Assembly (NCBI RefSeq): GCF_001424045.1
Contig: NZ_LMQB01000026.1
Span: 62,001 to 126,000, forward strand
Source: Rhizobium sp. Leaf371
GTDB lineage: Bacteria; Pseudomonadota; Alphaproteobacteria; Rhizobiales; Rhizobiaceae
Length of the DNA stretch: 64,000 nt
Reading direction: 5' to 3'
Shown here: positions 35,457 through 48,781 of the stretch, in pieces
How positions within the stretch are numbered: the stretch's first letter is position 1
How the letters are laid out: the number at the start of each line of letters is the position of its first letter
Notes under the pieces: generated by a model
What the model saw: the letters and a program-made list of their open reading frames with translations, nothing else
Told to the model about the DNA's origin: nothing
The model's database searches: none
Translations under genes and position numbers: made by a program

Positions 35457-35472
35457 GTTAAAATACCGTTAA
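35457..35472. promoter_or_regulatory. CtrA-type motif between rpoH2 and the acetyltransferase gene
   Basis: TTAA-N7-TTAA (35458-35461 and 35469-35472); on the minus strand it reads TTAA-N7-TTAAC, a perfect CtrA consensus. It lies 66 bases before the acetyltransferase start at 35539. Function is inferred from sequence only. Confidence 0.4.
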
Positions 35473-35538
35473 TTTTGCAGCTGTCGGGCATGATGCCGCG
35501 GCACATCAGACGAAGCGGCCAGGGTCAACGCGCGCACC

Positions 35539-36045
35539 ATGAAGACATTGTCCATTGAAGTGCGTCCCGGCATGGCGCGTGAGGCAGCCGAGATCTCGGA
35601 GGTCCATCGTCTTTCCTGGCTTCACACCTATTCCGGTCTCATTCCGCATCGCCCTTTGAACGAGATGATCGACCGACGCAATGCGGGCTGGTGGCGCAAG
35701 GCGACCGGCGGGCCCTCCACGCTCCTCGTGATCGAGGTGGCCGGCGTGATCGCCGGTTATGCCACGCTCGGCCTTTCCCGTGCCCGCGCGCTGCCACAGG
35801 AAGGCGAGATCTACGAGATCTATTTCCGGCCGGAATATCAGGGCATCGGCCTTGGCCGCATCCTCTTCGGCGAGGCGAGCAGCCTGCTGAAATCGCTCGG
35901 CTGCCGCGGCCTCGTCGTCTGGTGCCTGGAGGACTGTACCCAGGCCGACCGCTTTTTCCGGAATGCCGGAGGCAACGACATCTGCGAGGGCATGGAGGAT
36001 TTCGGCGGCAAGAGCCTGAAGAAGATCGGCCACGTCTGGAACTGA
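35539..36045 (+). CDS. GNAT family N-acetyltransferase
   Basis: A 168-residue acetyl-CoA-dependent acetyltransferase. The acetyl-CoA pyrophosphate loop is RPEYQGIGLGRILF (about 106-119), followed by motif B-like GLVVWCLEDCTQADRFFRNA. The N-terminal part SEVHRLSWLHTYSGLIP is typical of RimI-like GNAT proteins of unknown substrate. It is divergent from rpoH2 and shares its control region, so stress or cell-cycle linked expression is possible. The substrate is unknown. Confidence 0.87.
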   Translation: MKTLSIEVRPGMAREAAEISEVHRLSWLHTYSGLIPHRPLNEMIDRRNAGWWRKATGGPSTLLVIEVAGVIAGYATLGLSRARALPQEGEIYEIYFRPEYQGIGLGRILFGEASSLLKSLGCRGLVVWCLEDCTQADRFFRNAGGNDICEGMEDFGGKSLKKIGHVWN

Positions 36046-36198
36046 GGCGGAGCCTTCCCGGCGCCGCTCCAGCACGATAAACGGACGCTCTTTAACCTCT
36101 TTGCTGACAAATGACCGCTTCAAGTCGCCGCTGATATTGCACAACGGCAGGTTTGGCTTTATCGGACGTCAGTCCCACTTCAGGAGCATGGAGGCTTC

Positions 36199-36732
36199 AT
36201 GCGTATTGACGCTATCTCGATCGGAAAGAACCCGCCGGAAGACATCAACGTCATCGTGGAGGTTCCCGTTGGTGGCCATCCGATCAAGTACGAGATGGAC
36301 AAGGAAGCCGGCACGCTCGTCGTCGACCGCTTTCTCTACACACCCATGACCTATCCGGGCAATTACGGCTTCGTGCCGCACACGCTGTCGGATGATGGCG
36401 ATCCGATCGACGTCCTGATCGCCAGCACGCGCCCGCTCGTTCCCGGCTGCGTCATCAACGTCCGCCCGATTGGCGTGATGATGATGGAAGACAATTCCGG
36501 CAAGGACGAAAAGATCATCGCCGTGCCGAGCGCCCACCTGACCAAGCGTTACGACAAGGTCAAGGAATATACCGACCTGCCGGAAATCACCCTGCAGCAG
36601 ATCGAACACTTCTTCGAGCACTACAAGGATCTGGAGCCCGGCAAGTGGGTCAAGATCTTCGGCTGGAAGGACGCCACCATCGCCCGCCAGCTGATCGTCG
36701 AATCGATCGAGCGCGCCAAGACCGCCAAATAG
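36199..36732 (+). CDS. ppa: Inorganic pyrophosphatase (family I)
   Basis: Hydrolyses pyrophosphate to phosphate in the cytoplasm, pulling biosynthetic reactions forward. The 177-residue protein shows the soluble type I signature: [32 protein letters not shown], the metal-binding DGDPIDVLI, and [19 protein letters not shown]. It is monocistronic, with its own terminator 30 bases downstream. Confidence 0.96.
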   Translation: MRIDAISIGKNPPEDINVIVEVPVGGHPIKYEMDKEAGTLVVDRFLYTPMTYPGNYGFVPHTLSDDGDPIDVLIASTRPLVPGCVINVRPIGVMMMEDNSGKDEKIIAVPSAHLTKRYDKVKEYTDLPEITLQQIEHFFEHYKDLEPGKWVKIFGWKDATIARQLIVESIERAKTAK

Positions 36733-36754
36733 GTCTGCCGTATCGACATGCCTG

Positions 36755-36786
36755 AAGCCGCGTCCCGCAAGGGGCGCGGCTTTTTC
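36755..36786 (+). terminator. Intrinsic terminator of ppa
   Basis: A GC-rich stem (AAGCCGCG...CGCGGCTT, extended by TCCC/GGGG around a GCAA loop) runs into a TTTTT tail. Confidence 0.88.
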
Positions 36787-36830
36787 ATGCGTGTCTGTTC
36801 ATATGTCTATGCGCGACAGCGCGACCATGG

Positions 36831-37262
36831 TTAGCGGCTGATCCGCGTCGACAGCACGATCGACGACAATGTTTTTTCCACGCCTTCGATCGTCCCGATC
36901 CGGTCGATGACCAGATCGAGCGCGCTGATCGACGCCGCCTCGACGATAGCGATCAGGTCGAAGCTGCCGCTGACGGAATGCACGATGCGAACGGCCTGCA
37001 TCGCCTCGAGATCGCGCGTGACGCGCGGCAGCGCCCGGGCCGCGAGCGTGATGAGGATGTGCGCCCGAACGAGCCCACGCTCGTAATCGCTGGAGAGACG
37101 CACGCCATACCCCGCGATCACCCCGTCCCGCTCCAGCCGCTCCAGCCGCGCCTGAACGGTCGTGCGCGACAGGCCGAGCTTGCGCGCCAGCATCGCCGTC
37201 GGCATCCGCGCGTTTTCGCCAAGCAAAGCCAAAAGCGCGCGATCCCCATCGGATATCGTCAT
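36831..37262 (-). CDS. Lrp/AsnC family transcriptional regulator
   Basis: A 143-residue regulator with an N-terminal helix-turn-helix (about 18-45; TAMLARKLGLSRTTVQARLE) and a C-terminal RAM ligand-binding domain (about 65-140; VRIVHSVSGSFDLIAIVE). The start at 37262 follows a GAGG site; an ATG five codons upstream has none. It is divergent from the saccharopine-dehydrogenase-like gene, so it probably controls that gene in response to an amino acid such as lysine. The ligand is inferred only. Confidence 0.88.
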   Translation of the reverse strand: MTISDGDRALLALLGENARMPTAMLARKLGLSRTTVQARLERLERDGVIAGYGVRLSSDYERGLVRAHILITLAARALPRVTRDLEAMQAVRIVHSVSGSFDLIAIVEAASISALDLVIDRIGTIEGVEKTLSSIVLSTRISR

Positions 37263-37377
37263 TTCGATCAGCCTCATCGGCGAAGTGCCGAATTATGCCC
37301 TTCTTTTTGCACGGATCGGCGCTTCTGGACAATCCTGTTCCGGTGCATGCTTTCCACCAATCAAGAAGGGGAACAGC

Positions 37378-38481
37378 ATGAAGACCATCGTCGTCATCGG
37401 CGCCGGCAAGATCGGCGCCACCATCGCACACCTGCTCGCAACCTCGGGCGATTATGCCGTCATCGTCGCGGACCGCAGCGACGAGCAATTGGCGCGCCTC
37501 GGCACCCATGCCGCCCTGTCCGTGAAAACCGTCGATATCGCCGATGCCACCGCGATGGATGCCCTGCTGACCGGCGCTTTCGCCGTGCTCAGCGCCGCGC
37601 CCTTCCACCTCACGGTCGACATCGCCGCCTCCGCCGCACGCTGCGGCGTGCATTACCTGGACTTGACCGAGGATGTCGAATCGACGCGCCGGGTGAAGAC
37701 GCTGGCAGAAACGGCAAGCAGCGCCTTCATTCCGCAATGCGGCCTTGCCCCGGGCTTCATCTCCATCGTCGCGCAGGATCTGGCAGCCCGCTTCGATAGC
37801 CTCGACAGCGTGCGCATGCGCGTCGGAGCCCTGCCGCAATATCCGTCCAATGCACTCAACTACAATCTGACCTGGAGCACGGATGGCGTCATCAACGAAT
37901 ATATCGAGCCCTGCGAAGCCATCGTCGAGGGTCGGCTGACCGCGGTTCCGGCGCTGGAGGAGCGTGAGGAATTCTCGCTCGACGGCGTGACCTATGAGGC
38001 CTTCAACACCTCCGGCGGCCTCGGCACGCTGTGCGAGAGCCTTGCCGGTCGCGTCCGCACCCTGAACTACCGGACGATCCGCTATCCCGGCCATGCCGCG
38101 ATCATGAAGGCGCTGCTAAACGATCTCGGCCTGCGCCACCGCCGCGAGGTGCTGAAGGATATTCTGGAAAATGCCCTGCCCGCCACGACGCAGGATGTGG
38201 TCATCGTGTTCGTCACCGTCTCCGGCCAGCGCGACGGGCGTCTGGTTCAGGAAACCTATGCGAACAAAATCTATAGCGGCGTCGTTGCCGGCCGAATGAT
38301 GAGCGCCATCCAGATCACGACCGCCGCCAGCATCTGCGCCGTCCTCGACATGCTCGCGGCCGGACATCTGCCGGACCATGGCTTCATTCGCCAGGAGGAT
38401 ATCGGCCTCGACGCTTTCCTTGCCAACCGCTTCGGCCGTCATTACGCCGACAGCCGCTTCACCGAGAAGCTGGCTGGCTGA
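37378..38481 (+). CDS. Saccharopine dehydrogenase-like oxidoreductase (possible lysine 6-dehydrogenase)
   Basis: A 367-residue NAD(P)-dependent enzyme. It has a Rossmann motif at the N-terminus (VVIGAGKIGATIAHLLA), the family stretch YLDLTEDVESTRRVK and PQCGLAPGFISIVAQDLA, and a substrate domain (RTLNYRTIRYPGHAAIM). Relatives include saccharopine reductase, carboxynorspermidine synthase and L-lysine 6-dehydrogenase; the length and the divergent Lrp regulator fit an amino-acid catabolic enzyme such as lysine 6-dehydrogenase. The family is clear, the substrate is a hypothesis. Confidence 0.83.
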   Translation: MKTIVVIGAGKIGATIAHLLATSGDYAVIVADRSDEQLARLGTHAALSVKTVDIADATAMDALLTGAFAVLSAAPFHLTVDIAASAARCGVHYLDLTEDVESTRRVKTLAETASSAFIPQCGLAPGFISIVAQDLAARFDSLDSVRMRVGALPQYPSNALNYNLTWSTDGVINEYIEPCEAIVEGRLTAVPALEEREEFSLDGVTYEAFNTSGGLGTLCESLAGRVRTLNYRTIRYPGHAAIMKALLNDLGLRHRREVLKDILENALPATTQDVVIVFVTVSGQRDGRLVQETYANKIYSGVVAGRMMSAIQITTAASICAVLDMLAAGHLPDHGFIRQEDIGLDAFLANRFGRHYADSRFTEKLAG

Positions 38482-38496
38482 CCCCTGCGGCCGGCT

Positions 38497-39924
38497 TTAG
38501 AGCCGGCCGAACTCGTCGTCGAGACGCACCGTGTCGTCGTCCGAGAGATAGGAACCCGTCTGGACCTCGATCAGCTCCAGCGGGATCTTGCCCGGATTGG
38601 CCAGACGGTGCGTGATGCCCTGCGGCACATAGATGGACTCATTTTCGTTCAGCAGCCGCGTCTCGTCGCCCAGCGTGACCTCCGCCGTCCCCTTCACGAC
38701 CACCCAATGCTCCGCGCGGTGGAAATGTTTCTGCAGCGAGATCTTGCGGCCCGGCGCGATCGAGAGACGCTTGACCTCGAAACGATCGCCGCTGAGAACC
38801 GATGCGACGGAGCCCCACGGTTTATAGGACGTGGGATGAACCTCCGTCAGCTTCCGCGTTGCCTCCGAACGCGCCAGCGCCTTGACGATCTGCCCGACAT
38901 TCTGGCTGTCGGCGAGACGGCCGACATACACCGCATCCTCGCTGGCGATGACGGCGATATCGTCAAGTCCGTGCACGGACAGATGAATGTCTCGCGACAG
39001 GACGAGCGAATTGCGCGTGTCCGACACGCTCGCCTTCTGACCGACGACGTTTCCCGCCGCATCCTTCTGGCCGACGGCCCAGACCGAGTCCCAGCTTCCG
39101 AGATCCGACCAGGGGAAGGAGGAGGGAACGACGGCCGCGTGCGCCGTGCGCTCGAACACGGCGTAGTCCACCGAGATATCGGGCGCCTTCGAAAACGCCG
39201 TCTCATCCAGACGCTCGAAATCGAGATCGCGCCGCGCCGCCTCGACGGCAGCCAAAGCGCAGGCATGCACCTCCGGCTCGAACCGGGCGAGATCGGCCAG
39301 GAACAGCCGGATCGGCAGCATGAACATGCCCGAATTCCAGAGATAACGCCCCGTTTCCAGAAGCGACTCTGCCGTCTCCCGGTTCGGCTTCTCGACGAAG
39401 CGCGCAACCGTCCGGGCCCCGCCCGCAAGCGCGTCGCCGGTCTCGATGTAACCATAGCCGGTCGCGGGTTCCGTCGGCGTGATCCCGAAGGTCACCAGCA
39501 TGCCGGACGCCGCCGTATCCCGGGCAAGGCGAATGCAATCGCGATAGGTCTCGTTTGCCTCGATCTCGTGATCGGACGCGAGAACCTGAATGATCGCCTC
39601 GTCGCCATGCTCCCGCGCGACGACGAAGGCCGCAGCCGCCAGCGCCGGCGCGGTATTGCGCGCCACCGGCTCCAGCAGGATGGACGCCAGACGCGCGCCG
39701 ACGGCGTGAGCCTGCTCGGCAACCATGAAGCGGAACTCGGCATTGGTGACGATGACGGCGGGCGCGTAGAGCTCCGGATCGGAGACCCGCTCGAGCGTCT
39801 TCTGAAACAGCGACCGATCGCTGAGGAACTGCAGGAACTGCTTCGGCGCCGTCGACCGCGAGAGAGGCCAGAGCCGGGTTCCCTTGCCCCCCGCCATGAT
39901 GACGGGGACGATCTTTGCCGACAT
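38497..39924 (-). CDS. Mannose-1-phosphate guanylyltransferase / mannose-6-phosphate isomerase (type II, bifunctional)
   Basis: Makes GDP-mannose from mannose 1-phosphate and GTP, with a fused isomerase domain that makes mannose 6-phosphate; GDP-mannose feeds exopolysaccharide and lipopolysaccharide. The 475-residue protein has the nucleotidyltransferase signature GGKGTRLWPLSRSTAPKQFL (residues 13-32), the PMI-type sugar site FVEKPNRETAESLL, and the C-terminal cupin isomerase motif KHFHRAEHWVVVKGTAEV. Names in use include manC, algA, xanB and noeJ; none is preferred here. It stands alone, convergent with the dehydrogenase gene. Confidence 0.93.
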   Translation of the reverse strand: MSAKIVPVIMAGGKGTRLWPLSRSTAPKQFLQFLSDRSLFQKTLERVSDPELYAPAVIVTNAEFRFMVAEQAHAVGARLASILLEPVARNTAPALAAAAFVVAREHGDEAIIQVLASDHEIEANETYRDCIRLARDTAASGMLVTFGITPTEPATGYGYIETGDALAGGARTVARFVEKPNRETAESLLETGRYLWNSGMFMLPIRLFLADLARFEPEVHACALAAVEAARRDLDFERLDETAFSKAPDISVDYAVFERTAHAAVVPSSFPWSDLGSWDSVWAVGQKDAAGNVVGQKASVSDTRNSLVLSRDIHLSVHGLDDIAVIASEDAVYVGRLADSQNVGQIVKALARSEATRKLTEVHPTSYKPWGSVASVLSGDRFEVKRLSIAPGRKISLQKHFHRAEHWVVVKGTAEVTLGDETRLLNENESIYVPQGITHRLANPGKIPLELIEVQTGSYLSDDDTVRLDDEFGRL

Positions 39925-40141
39925 GCCGGTTCCTTTTCATCATTGAAGGCTCGCAAGCCTTCGGACTGCAACGGCGCCGTCGCAGCCGACGCCCGTTCCC
40001 TATTGTGCACGCTGCGAGCGCCGTTGCATCGACATACTTTAGGAGAGGTAAGATGCTGTTAACGCACCAACGGCCCGCGACCTCTCAGGTCGAGCGTAGG
40101 CGCGCCACGGCGTTGAGCAGGCAGCCTGGAACAGGACACAA

Positions 40142-40165
40142 AAAAACCGGCCGAAGCCGGTTTTT
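40142..40165 (-). terminator. Terminator of the atpHAGDC operon
   Basis: A perfect stem AAAAACCGGC/GCCGGTTTTT around a CGAA loop, with a T-run on the minus strand, lies 12 bases after the atpC stop. The gap 39925-40141 otherwise holds the manC-type gene's upstream region without a clear promoter. Confidence 0.88.
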
Positions 40166-40176
40166 GCGCGTCTCGT

Positions 40177-40581
40177 TCAGCCCGAGACCGTTTCGTTGAG
40201 CTGCGTCAGCTCGGAGAGGAAATTCTCGATCTTCGTGCGATGCTCGTCGCCATGGTGCGGCTGTTCGAGTTCGGCGCGGGCCGCCTCGATCCGGCGCTCG
40301 ACCAGTGTGGCGTCGAACTCGCTGACCGGAACTGCGGATTCGGCGAGAACCGTGCAGCCGGTGGGAAGGATGTCGGCAAAGCCGCCGAAGACGACGTAAC
40401 GGTTCGTCTGGCCCCCAACCGTCTTCACGGTGATGATGCCCGGCTTGATCGTCGTCATGGTCGGTGCGTGATTGGCCATGACGGTCATCTCGCCTTCCGT
40501 TGCCGGAATGACCACTTCGCTCACCTGCTCGGACAGCAGCAGACGCTCCGGGGAAACGAGCTCGAGTTTGAAATCAGCCAT
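40177..40581 (-). CDS. atpC: F-type ATP synthase subunit epsilon
   Basis: Part of the F1 central stalk, which also inhibits ATP hydrolysis. The start at 40581 (MADFKLELVSPERLLLSEQV) gives 134 residues with the N-terminal beta-barrel (VVIPATEGEMTVMANHAPTM, TNRYVVFGGFADI) and the C-terminal two-helix part (RRIEAARAELEQPHHGDEHR). It is last in the atp operon and separated from atpD by 115 bases that contain a long hairpin. Confidence 0.95.
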   Translation of the reverse strand: MADFKLELVSPERLLLSEQVSEVVIPATEGEMTVMANHAPTMTTIKPGIITVKTVGGQTNRYVVFGGFADILPTGCTVLAESAVPVSEFDATLVERRIEAARAELEQPHHGDEHRTKIENFLSELTQLNETVSG

Positions 40582-40663
40582 GATTTTCACTTCTTGTGAC
40601 GCGGACGCCGATAAACGGCCCTGCGGGTCCCTGACCTCTCGCTCCACCTCACACAGGCAGAGC

Positions 40664-40688
40664 GACGGCGCGTCGAGGACGCGCCGTC
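40664..40688. other. Perfect 11-base-pair hairpin between atpD and atpC
   Basis: GACGGCGCGTC and its exact complement flank a three-base loop. The T-rich flank (TTTGCT) is on the plus strand, the wrong side for ending atpD transcription. It may be a processing site that sets the lower level of the epsilon subunit. Confidence 0.6.
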
Positions 40689-40696
40689 TTTGCTAT

Positions 40697-43062
<2,366 letters not shown>

Positions 43063-43111
43063 CCAGTATCCGTCCTAGGTAGCGTCTGCGGGTGCGTCTT
43101 TCAGCAGGCGA

Positions 43112-45201
<2,090 letters not shown>

Positions 45202-45456
45202 GGGCGCGCTTCTCTTGCTGCGATCCAAGAGCGATCTTCGGAGAACCCGAAAACCGAACACTTTGAATTTGTTGCTATATCCTCAAGGACATCCTGGCCT
45301 GACAGGCCCGGCTCCCCCACGAAGTCGGGGTTCGTCTAGCATAGGAAAAGTGGACTCGCAACACGCGAGGAGAGCGATTGCATGATCCTCGGGCCAAATT
45401 CTGCCCAAAAGCAGGAGTGTGATGACCTCGGCGAGGTGTAATTGACAGGCCGCGCT

Positions 45457-45843
45457 CTATAAGAAGCCGAAAACATAGGCCAGCGGCAGGATTGCCAGCA
45501 CCATCTGCACGAGAACCAGAAACCAGTTCACGACCGTGTTACCTTGGTCCGACAGCATGGACAGAATGCGTCCAAAGGCGGCAAGGGCAAATGCCGAACC
45601 GAGCGCGAGGTACACCATCGGCTGGGCCAGCACGATCGCGGCAAGGCCGAGACCGAGCGGAAAGCCGCCAAGCGTCGAGCGGGCCTCCGCATAGCCGCCG
45701 CGCCGGCCGTCCCTTAGAGCGAGCCCCATCGCCCGGAACGAGAGGCCCGGCGCGAACAGGAAAAACAGACCCATCACACAGGTCGCCACGGCACTGAGGA
45801 AGGCGAGGAACTCGCCGGTCTCCGTCGGTATATACAGATCCAT
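45457..45843 (-). CDS. Small integral membrane protein, DUF4345-like
   Basis: A 128-residue protein with four hydrophobic helices (about 10-32, 52-74, 77-95, 103-125). The motif RSTLGGFPLGLGLAAIVLAQ between helices resembles DUF4345 proteins, whose function is unknown. It lies between priA and atpH on the same strand; the position suggests shared transcription but no known tie to either. The gap 45202-45456 holds a short inverted repeat (GGCCTG-A-CAGGCC near 45296) and no firm promoter. Confidence 0.7.
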   Translation of the reverse strand: MDLYIPTETGEFLAFLSAVATCVMGLFFLFAPGLSFRAMGLALRDGRRGGYAEARSTLGGFPLGLGLAAIVLAQPMVYLALGSAFALAAFGRILSMLSDQGNTVVNWFLVLVQMVLAILPLAYVFGFL

Positions 45844-45939
45844 CGCCGCGATCCCATGCGCCTGTCGTTATCCGGCAGGAGGCCGGCCTGACATGATCTA
45901 GTGCATGTGCGCGCGAAAGGGAATCGCGCGGGTGGGGCC

Positions 45940-48156
45940 TCAAAGGAAACTTTGCGGATCGATATCGAGCTGGACGGCCACCGAGCCGCGCACCTTTGGC
46001 CCGGCCGCGATCATCGCCCGCATGAAGGCCTGCATGTCGCTGTTGCGCCGCCCATGGACGAGAAGCCGGAAGCGGTGCCGGCCGCGAACGAGCGCCAGCG
46101 CCGCTTCGGCCGGCCCGAGCACGGTAATGCCGGAGACCTGGGGCGCCGCCTGGCGCAGGCCGCGCGCATGCGTCTCGGCGTCGACACGCGTATCGGCCGA
46201 GACGATGACGGAGGCAAGCCGCCCGAACGGCGGCAGCACCGCCCGTTCCCGTTCGCCGATCTCGCGCTCGTAGAAGGCCTCGGCATCGCCCGACACGATC
46301 GCCTGCATCACCGGATGCTGCGGCTGGTAGGTCTGCAGCAGCCCGCGGCTCTTCAGGCCGGTTCGCCCGGCGCGGCCGGTCACCTGGCTTAGAAGCTGGA
46401 AGGTCCGCTCGGCCGCGCGGGGATCGCCATTGGCAAGCCCGATATCCGCATCGACGATCCCGACGCAGGTCATCATCGGAAAATTGTGCCCTTTGGCGAC
46501 GAGCTGCGTGCCGACGACAATATCCGCCTCGCCCTTGGCGATGGCCTCGAGTTCCAGCCGCAGACGCTTCACGCCCATCAGGTCGGAGGAGAGCACGATG
46601 GTGCGCGCGTCCGGAAAATGCCGGTCCACCTCCTCGGCGATCCGCTCGACGCCCGGCCCGCAGGCGACGAGATGATCGAGCGTGCCGCAATCCGGGCAGG
46701 CCTCCGGCGTCCGCTCGGCATAGCCGCAATGATGGCATTGGATCTGGCTGCGGAACCGGTGCTCCACGAGCCAGCTCGAACAATTGGGGCACTGGAAACG
46801 GTGCCCGCAGACGCGGCAGAGCGTCAGCGGCGCATAGCCTCGCCGGTTGAGGAAGAGAAGCGCCTGCTCGCCCTTCTCCACCGCCTTGCCGATGGCCGAA
46901 AGAAGCACCGGCGACAGGAAGCCGCCGCGTTCCGGCGGATGCCGGCGCATGTCGATCAGCCCGAGATCGGGCATCGCCGCCGCGCCGAAACGGCTGCGCA
47001 GATGGATCGGCCGGTAGCGCCCGACCGCGCCATTGACGCGACTTTCCACCGACGGCGTCGCCGACACGAGCACGACCGGGAAATCGCCGAGCCTTGCCCG
47101 CACGACGGCCATGTCGCGCGCATTGTAGAACACGCGGTCTTCCTGCTTGTAGGCGGGGTCGTGCTCTTCATCGACGATGATGAGGCCGAGATCCTCGAAC
47201 GGCAGAAACAGCGCCGAGCGCGCGCCGGCCACCACGCGCACGCCGCCCTCGCACACCTGCCGCCACACCTTTTCGCGGGTGCGGGGTGCGAGATCCGAAT
47301 GCCATTCGGCCGGCTTTGCGCCGAAGCGCTTTTCGAACCGATCGAGAAACGCGGCCGTCAGGGCGATTTCCGGCAGCAGAATCAGCACCTGCCGGCCCTG
47401 CCGCAGCGTCTCGGCGATCGCCTCGAAATAGACCTCCGTCTTGCCGGACCCGGTGACGCCGTCGATCAGCGAGACGGAGAACACCTTCTGCGCGGCCGAG
47501 GCGATCAGCGTGTCCGCCGCCTCGCGCTGGATCTCCTCCAGGGCGGTCACGGCATAATCCGCATCCGGCGCGGCCACCACCGGCGGCGGCGGCATGAAGG
47601 TGGTCTCGAACACGCCTTGGGAGCGCAGCCCTTCCACGACGCTTGTCGAGACACCGGCGGCATGGGCAAGGCCCGAGCGCGTCCAGAACAGACCGTCGGC
47701 CGCCATGTCCACCACGCGCGTGCGTGCCGGCGTCATCCGGTCCGGCCGCCGGTCGGTCAGCCGCAGCCCCTCTACCATCGGCTCGGGCTCAAACGCGGTC
47801 GGCACGCGCAGCGCCATGCGCGCGACCAGCCCGGGCGGCGACAGCGTGTAGGCCGCGACCCAATCGAGAAAGGCGCGCATATCTTTGGAAAGCGGCGGGC
47901 AGTCGAAGACCTGCGTGATGGCTTTCAGCTTCTTCGGATCGACGGCCGGTCCGTCGATCGCGTCCCAGACGACGCCCGCGACCTGTCGCGGTCCGAGCGG
48001 CACCTGCACGATCGAGCCCGGCTGAACCGCCATGCCCTCCGGCACCAGATAGGAATAGGCCTTGTCGGCGGGCATGGGCACCAGAACCGGCACGACCCTG
48101 CCCGGCGCGTGCGGGCGCGCCTCGTCCCCGAACAGATCAATCGAATCGGCCGTCAT
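45940..48156 (-). CDS. priA: Primosomal protein N' (PriA helicase)
   Basis: Superfamily 2 3'-5' DNA helicase that restarts stalled forks. The 738-residue protein has an N-terminal 3'-DNA-binding domain (about 18-115), Walker A GVTGSGKT (233-240), motif II DEEH (329-332), motif III VLVSATPSVES, and the zinc-binding insertion with eight cysteines at 447, 450, 456, 459, 474, 477, 487 and 490. Motif VI lies in QVTGRAGRTGLKSRG. All key residues are intact. It is upstream of the atp operon, as in other rhizobia. Confidence 0.96.
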   Translation of the reverse strand: MTADSIDLFGDEARPHAPGRVVPVLVPMPADKAYSYLVPEGMAVQPGSIVQVPLGPRQVAGVVWDAIDGPAVDPKKLKAITQVFDCPPLSKDMRAFLDWVAAYTLSPPGLVARMALRVPTAFEPEPMVEGLRLTDRRPDRMTPARTRVVDMAADGLFWTRSGLAHAAGVSTSVVEGLRSQGVFETTFMPPPPVVAAPDADYAVTALEEIQREAADTLIASAAQKVFSVSLIDGVTGSGKTEVYFEAIAETLRQGRQVLILLPEIALTAAFLDRFEKRFGAKPAEWHSDLAPRTREKVWRQVCEGGVRVVAGARSALFLPFEDLGLIIVDEEHDPAYKQEDRVFYNARDMAVVRARLGDFPVVLVSATPSVESRVNGAVGRYRPIHLRSRFGAAAMPDLGLIDMRRHPPERGGFLSPVLLSAIGKAVEKGEQALLFLNRRGYAPLTLCRVCGHRFQCPNCSSWLVEHRFRSQIQCHHCGYAERTPEACPDCGTLDHLVACGPGVERIAEEVDRHFPDARTIVLSSDLMGVKRLRLELEAIAKGEADIVVGTQLVAKGHNFPMMTCVGIVDADIGLANGDPRAAERTFQLLSQVTGRAGRTGLKSRGLLQTYQPQHPVMQAIVSGDAEAFYEREIGERERAVLPPFGRLASVIVSADTRVDAETHARGLRQAAPQVSGITVLGPAEAALALVRGRHRFRLLVHGRRNSDMQAFMRAMIAAGPKVRGSVAVQLDIDPQSFL

Positions 48157-48325
48157 TGCGTTTGACCTTGCCCGCCCGAGACCGGAAAGAAAAGAGCCGC
48201 AGCCCTTGCTCCCGCCACGCCGGGCGCCCTTGAGAATGCCCGTGCGTCTCCCAGAAATTTCACTTGAAGGATAGGGCGTTTGTCATACAGTCCATTTTGT
48301 TCACTTTATGTTCAAGGGCGCTATC

Positions 48326-48781
48326 ATGGATGCATTGCTCGATTTTATAGTGGAAGCCAAATCGAAAACCTATGTCGGCGACAATGTGCCATCTGCCGCA
48401 TGCCGCCCGGCCTCTCACGATATCGCGTATGAACGCGGAGCATGGCGCTATCTCGACAGCTATTTCGGCGGGACGGATTTCCTCAGACAGGAGGTGGTCT
48501 GGTGGAAGGGTGAGCCGGTATGGGCCATGAACTATTATGGCCGTGTCCTTATGCCCGACCTCATCGACGCGGTCGTAGCCGGCACCGTTATCCGCGACGC
48601 GTTATCGGCGCTGTACCGGACCGGGCGTTTCCTCGGAGAATATGACCATCGCTCGGGCATCTACGATTACACAGATCGGAGCACCACGAACCTGGAGAGC
48701 TTTATCGGCATCGAGCGGATCCACGTCGGCGAGAACGAGGTCTACAGGCTCGATTACCACGGCGGCCTGATCAAACCGTGA
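48326..48781 (+). CDS. DUF5680-like conserved hypothetical protein
   Basis: A soluble protein of 151 residues from the ATG at 48326 (MDALLDFIVEAKSKTYVGDN); an ATG at 48308 would add six residues. The pattern of conserved aromatic and polar residues (YERGAWRYLDSYFGGTDFLR, EVVWWKGEPVWAMNYYGRVL, LGEYDHRSG) matches my recollection of DUF5680. Its function is unknown. Its first third and the upstream bases are visibly less GC-rich than the neighbourhood, a hint of transfer. Its 3' end overlaps the convergent acyltransferase gene by 11 bases. Confidence 0.7.
   Translation: MDALLDFIVEAKSKTYVGDNVPSAACRPASHDIAYERGAWRYLDSYFGGTDFLRQEVVWWKGEPVWAMNYYGRVLMPDLIDAVVAGTVIRDALSALYRTGRFLGEYDHRSGIYDYTDRSTTNLESFIGIERIHVGENEVYRLDYHGGLIKP

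Noticed and set aside
35089-35506. Short minus-strand frames in the rpoH2 upstream region
   Set aside because: They overlap each other, lack ribosome sites and have shadow-like translations; the EcfG promoter lies inside them.
40053-40199. 48-codon plus-strand frame with a strong AGGAGAGG ribosome-like site
   Set aside because: It crosses the atp terminator and enters atpC antisense; the translation is basic and low in complexity, so it is likely chance.
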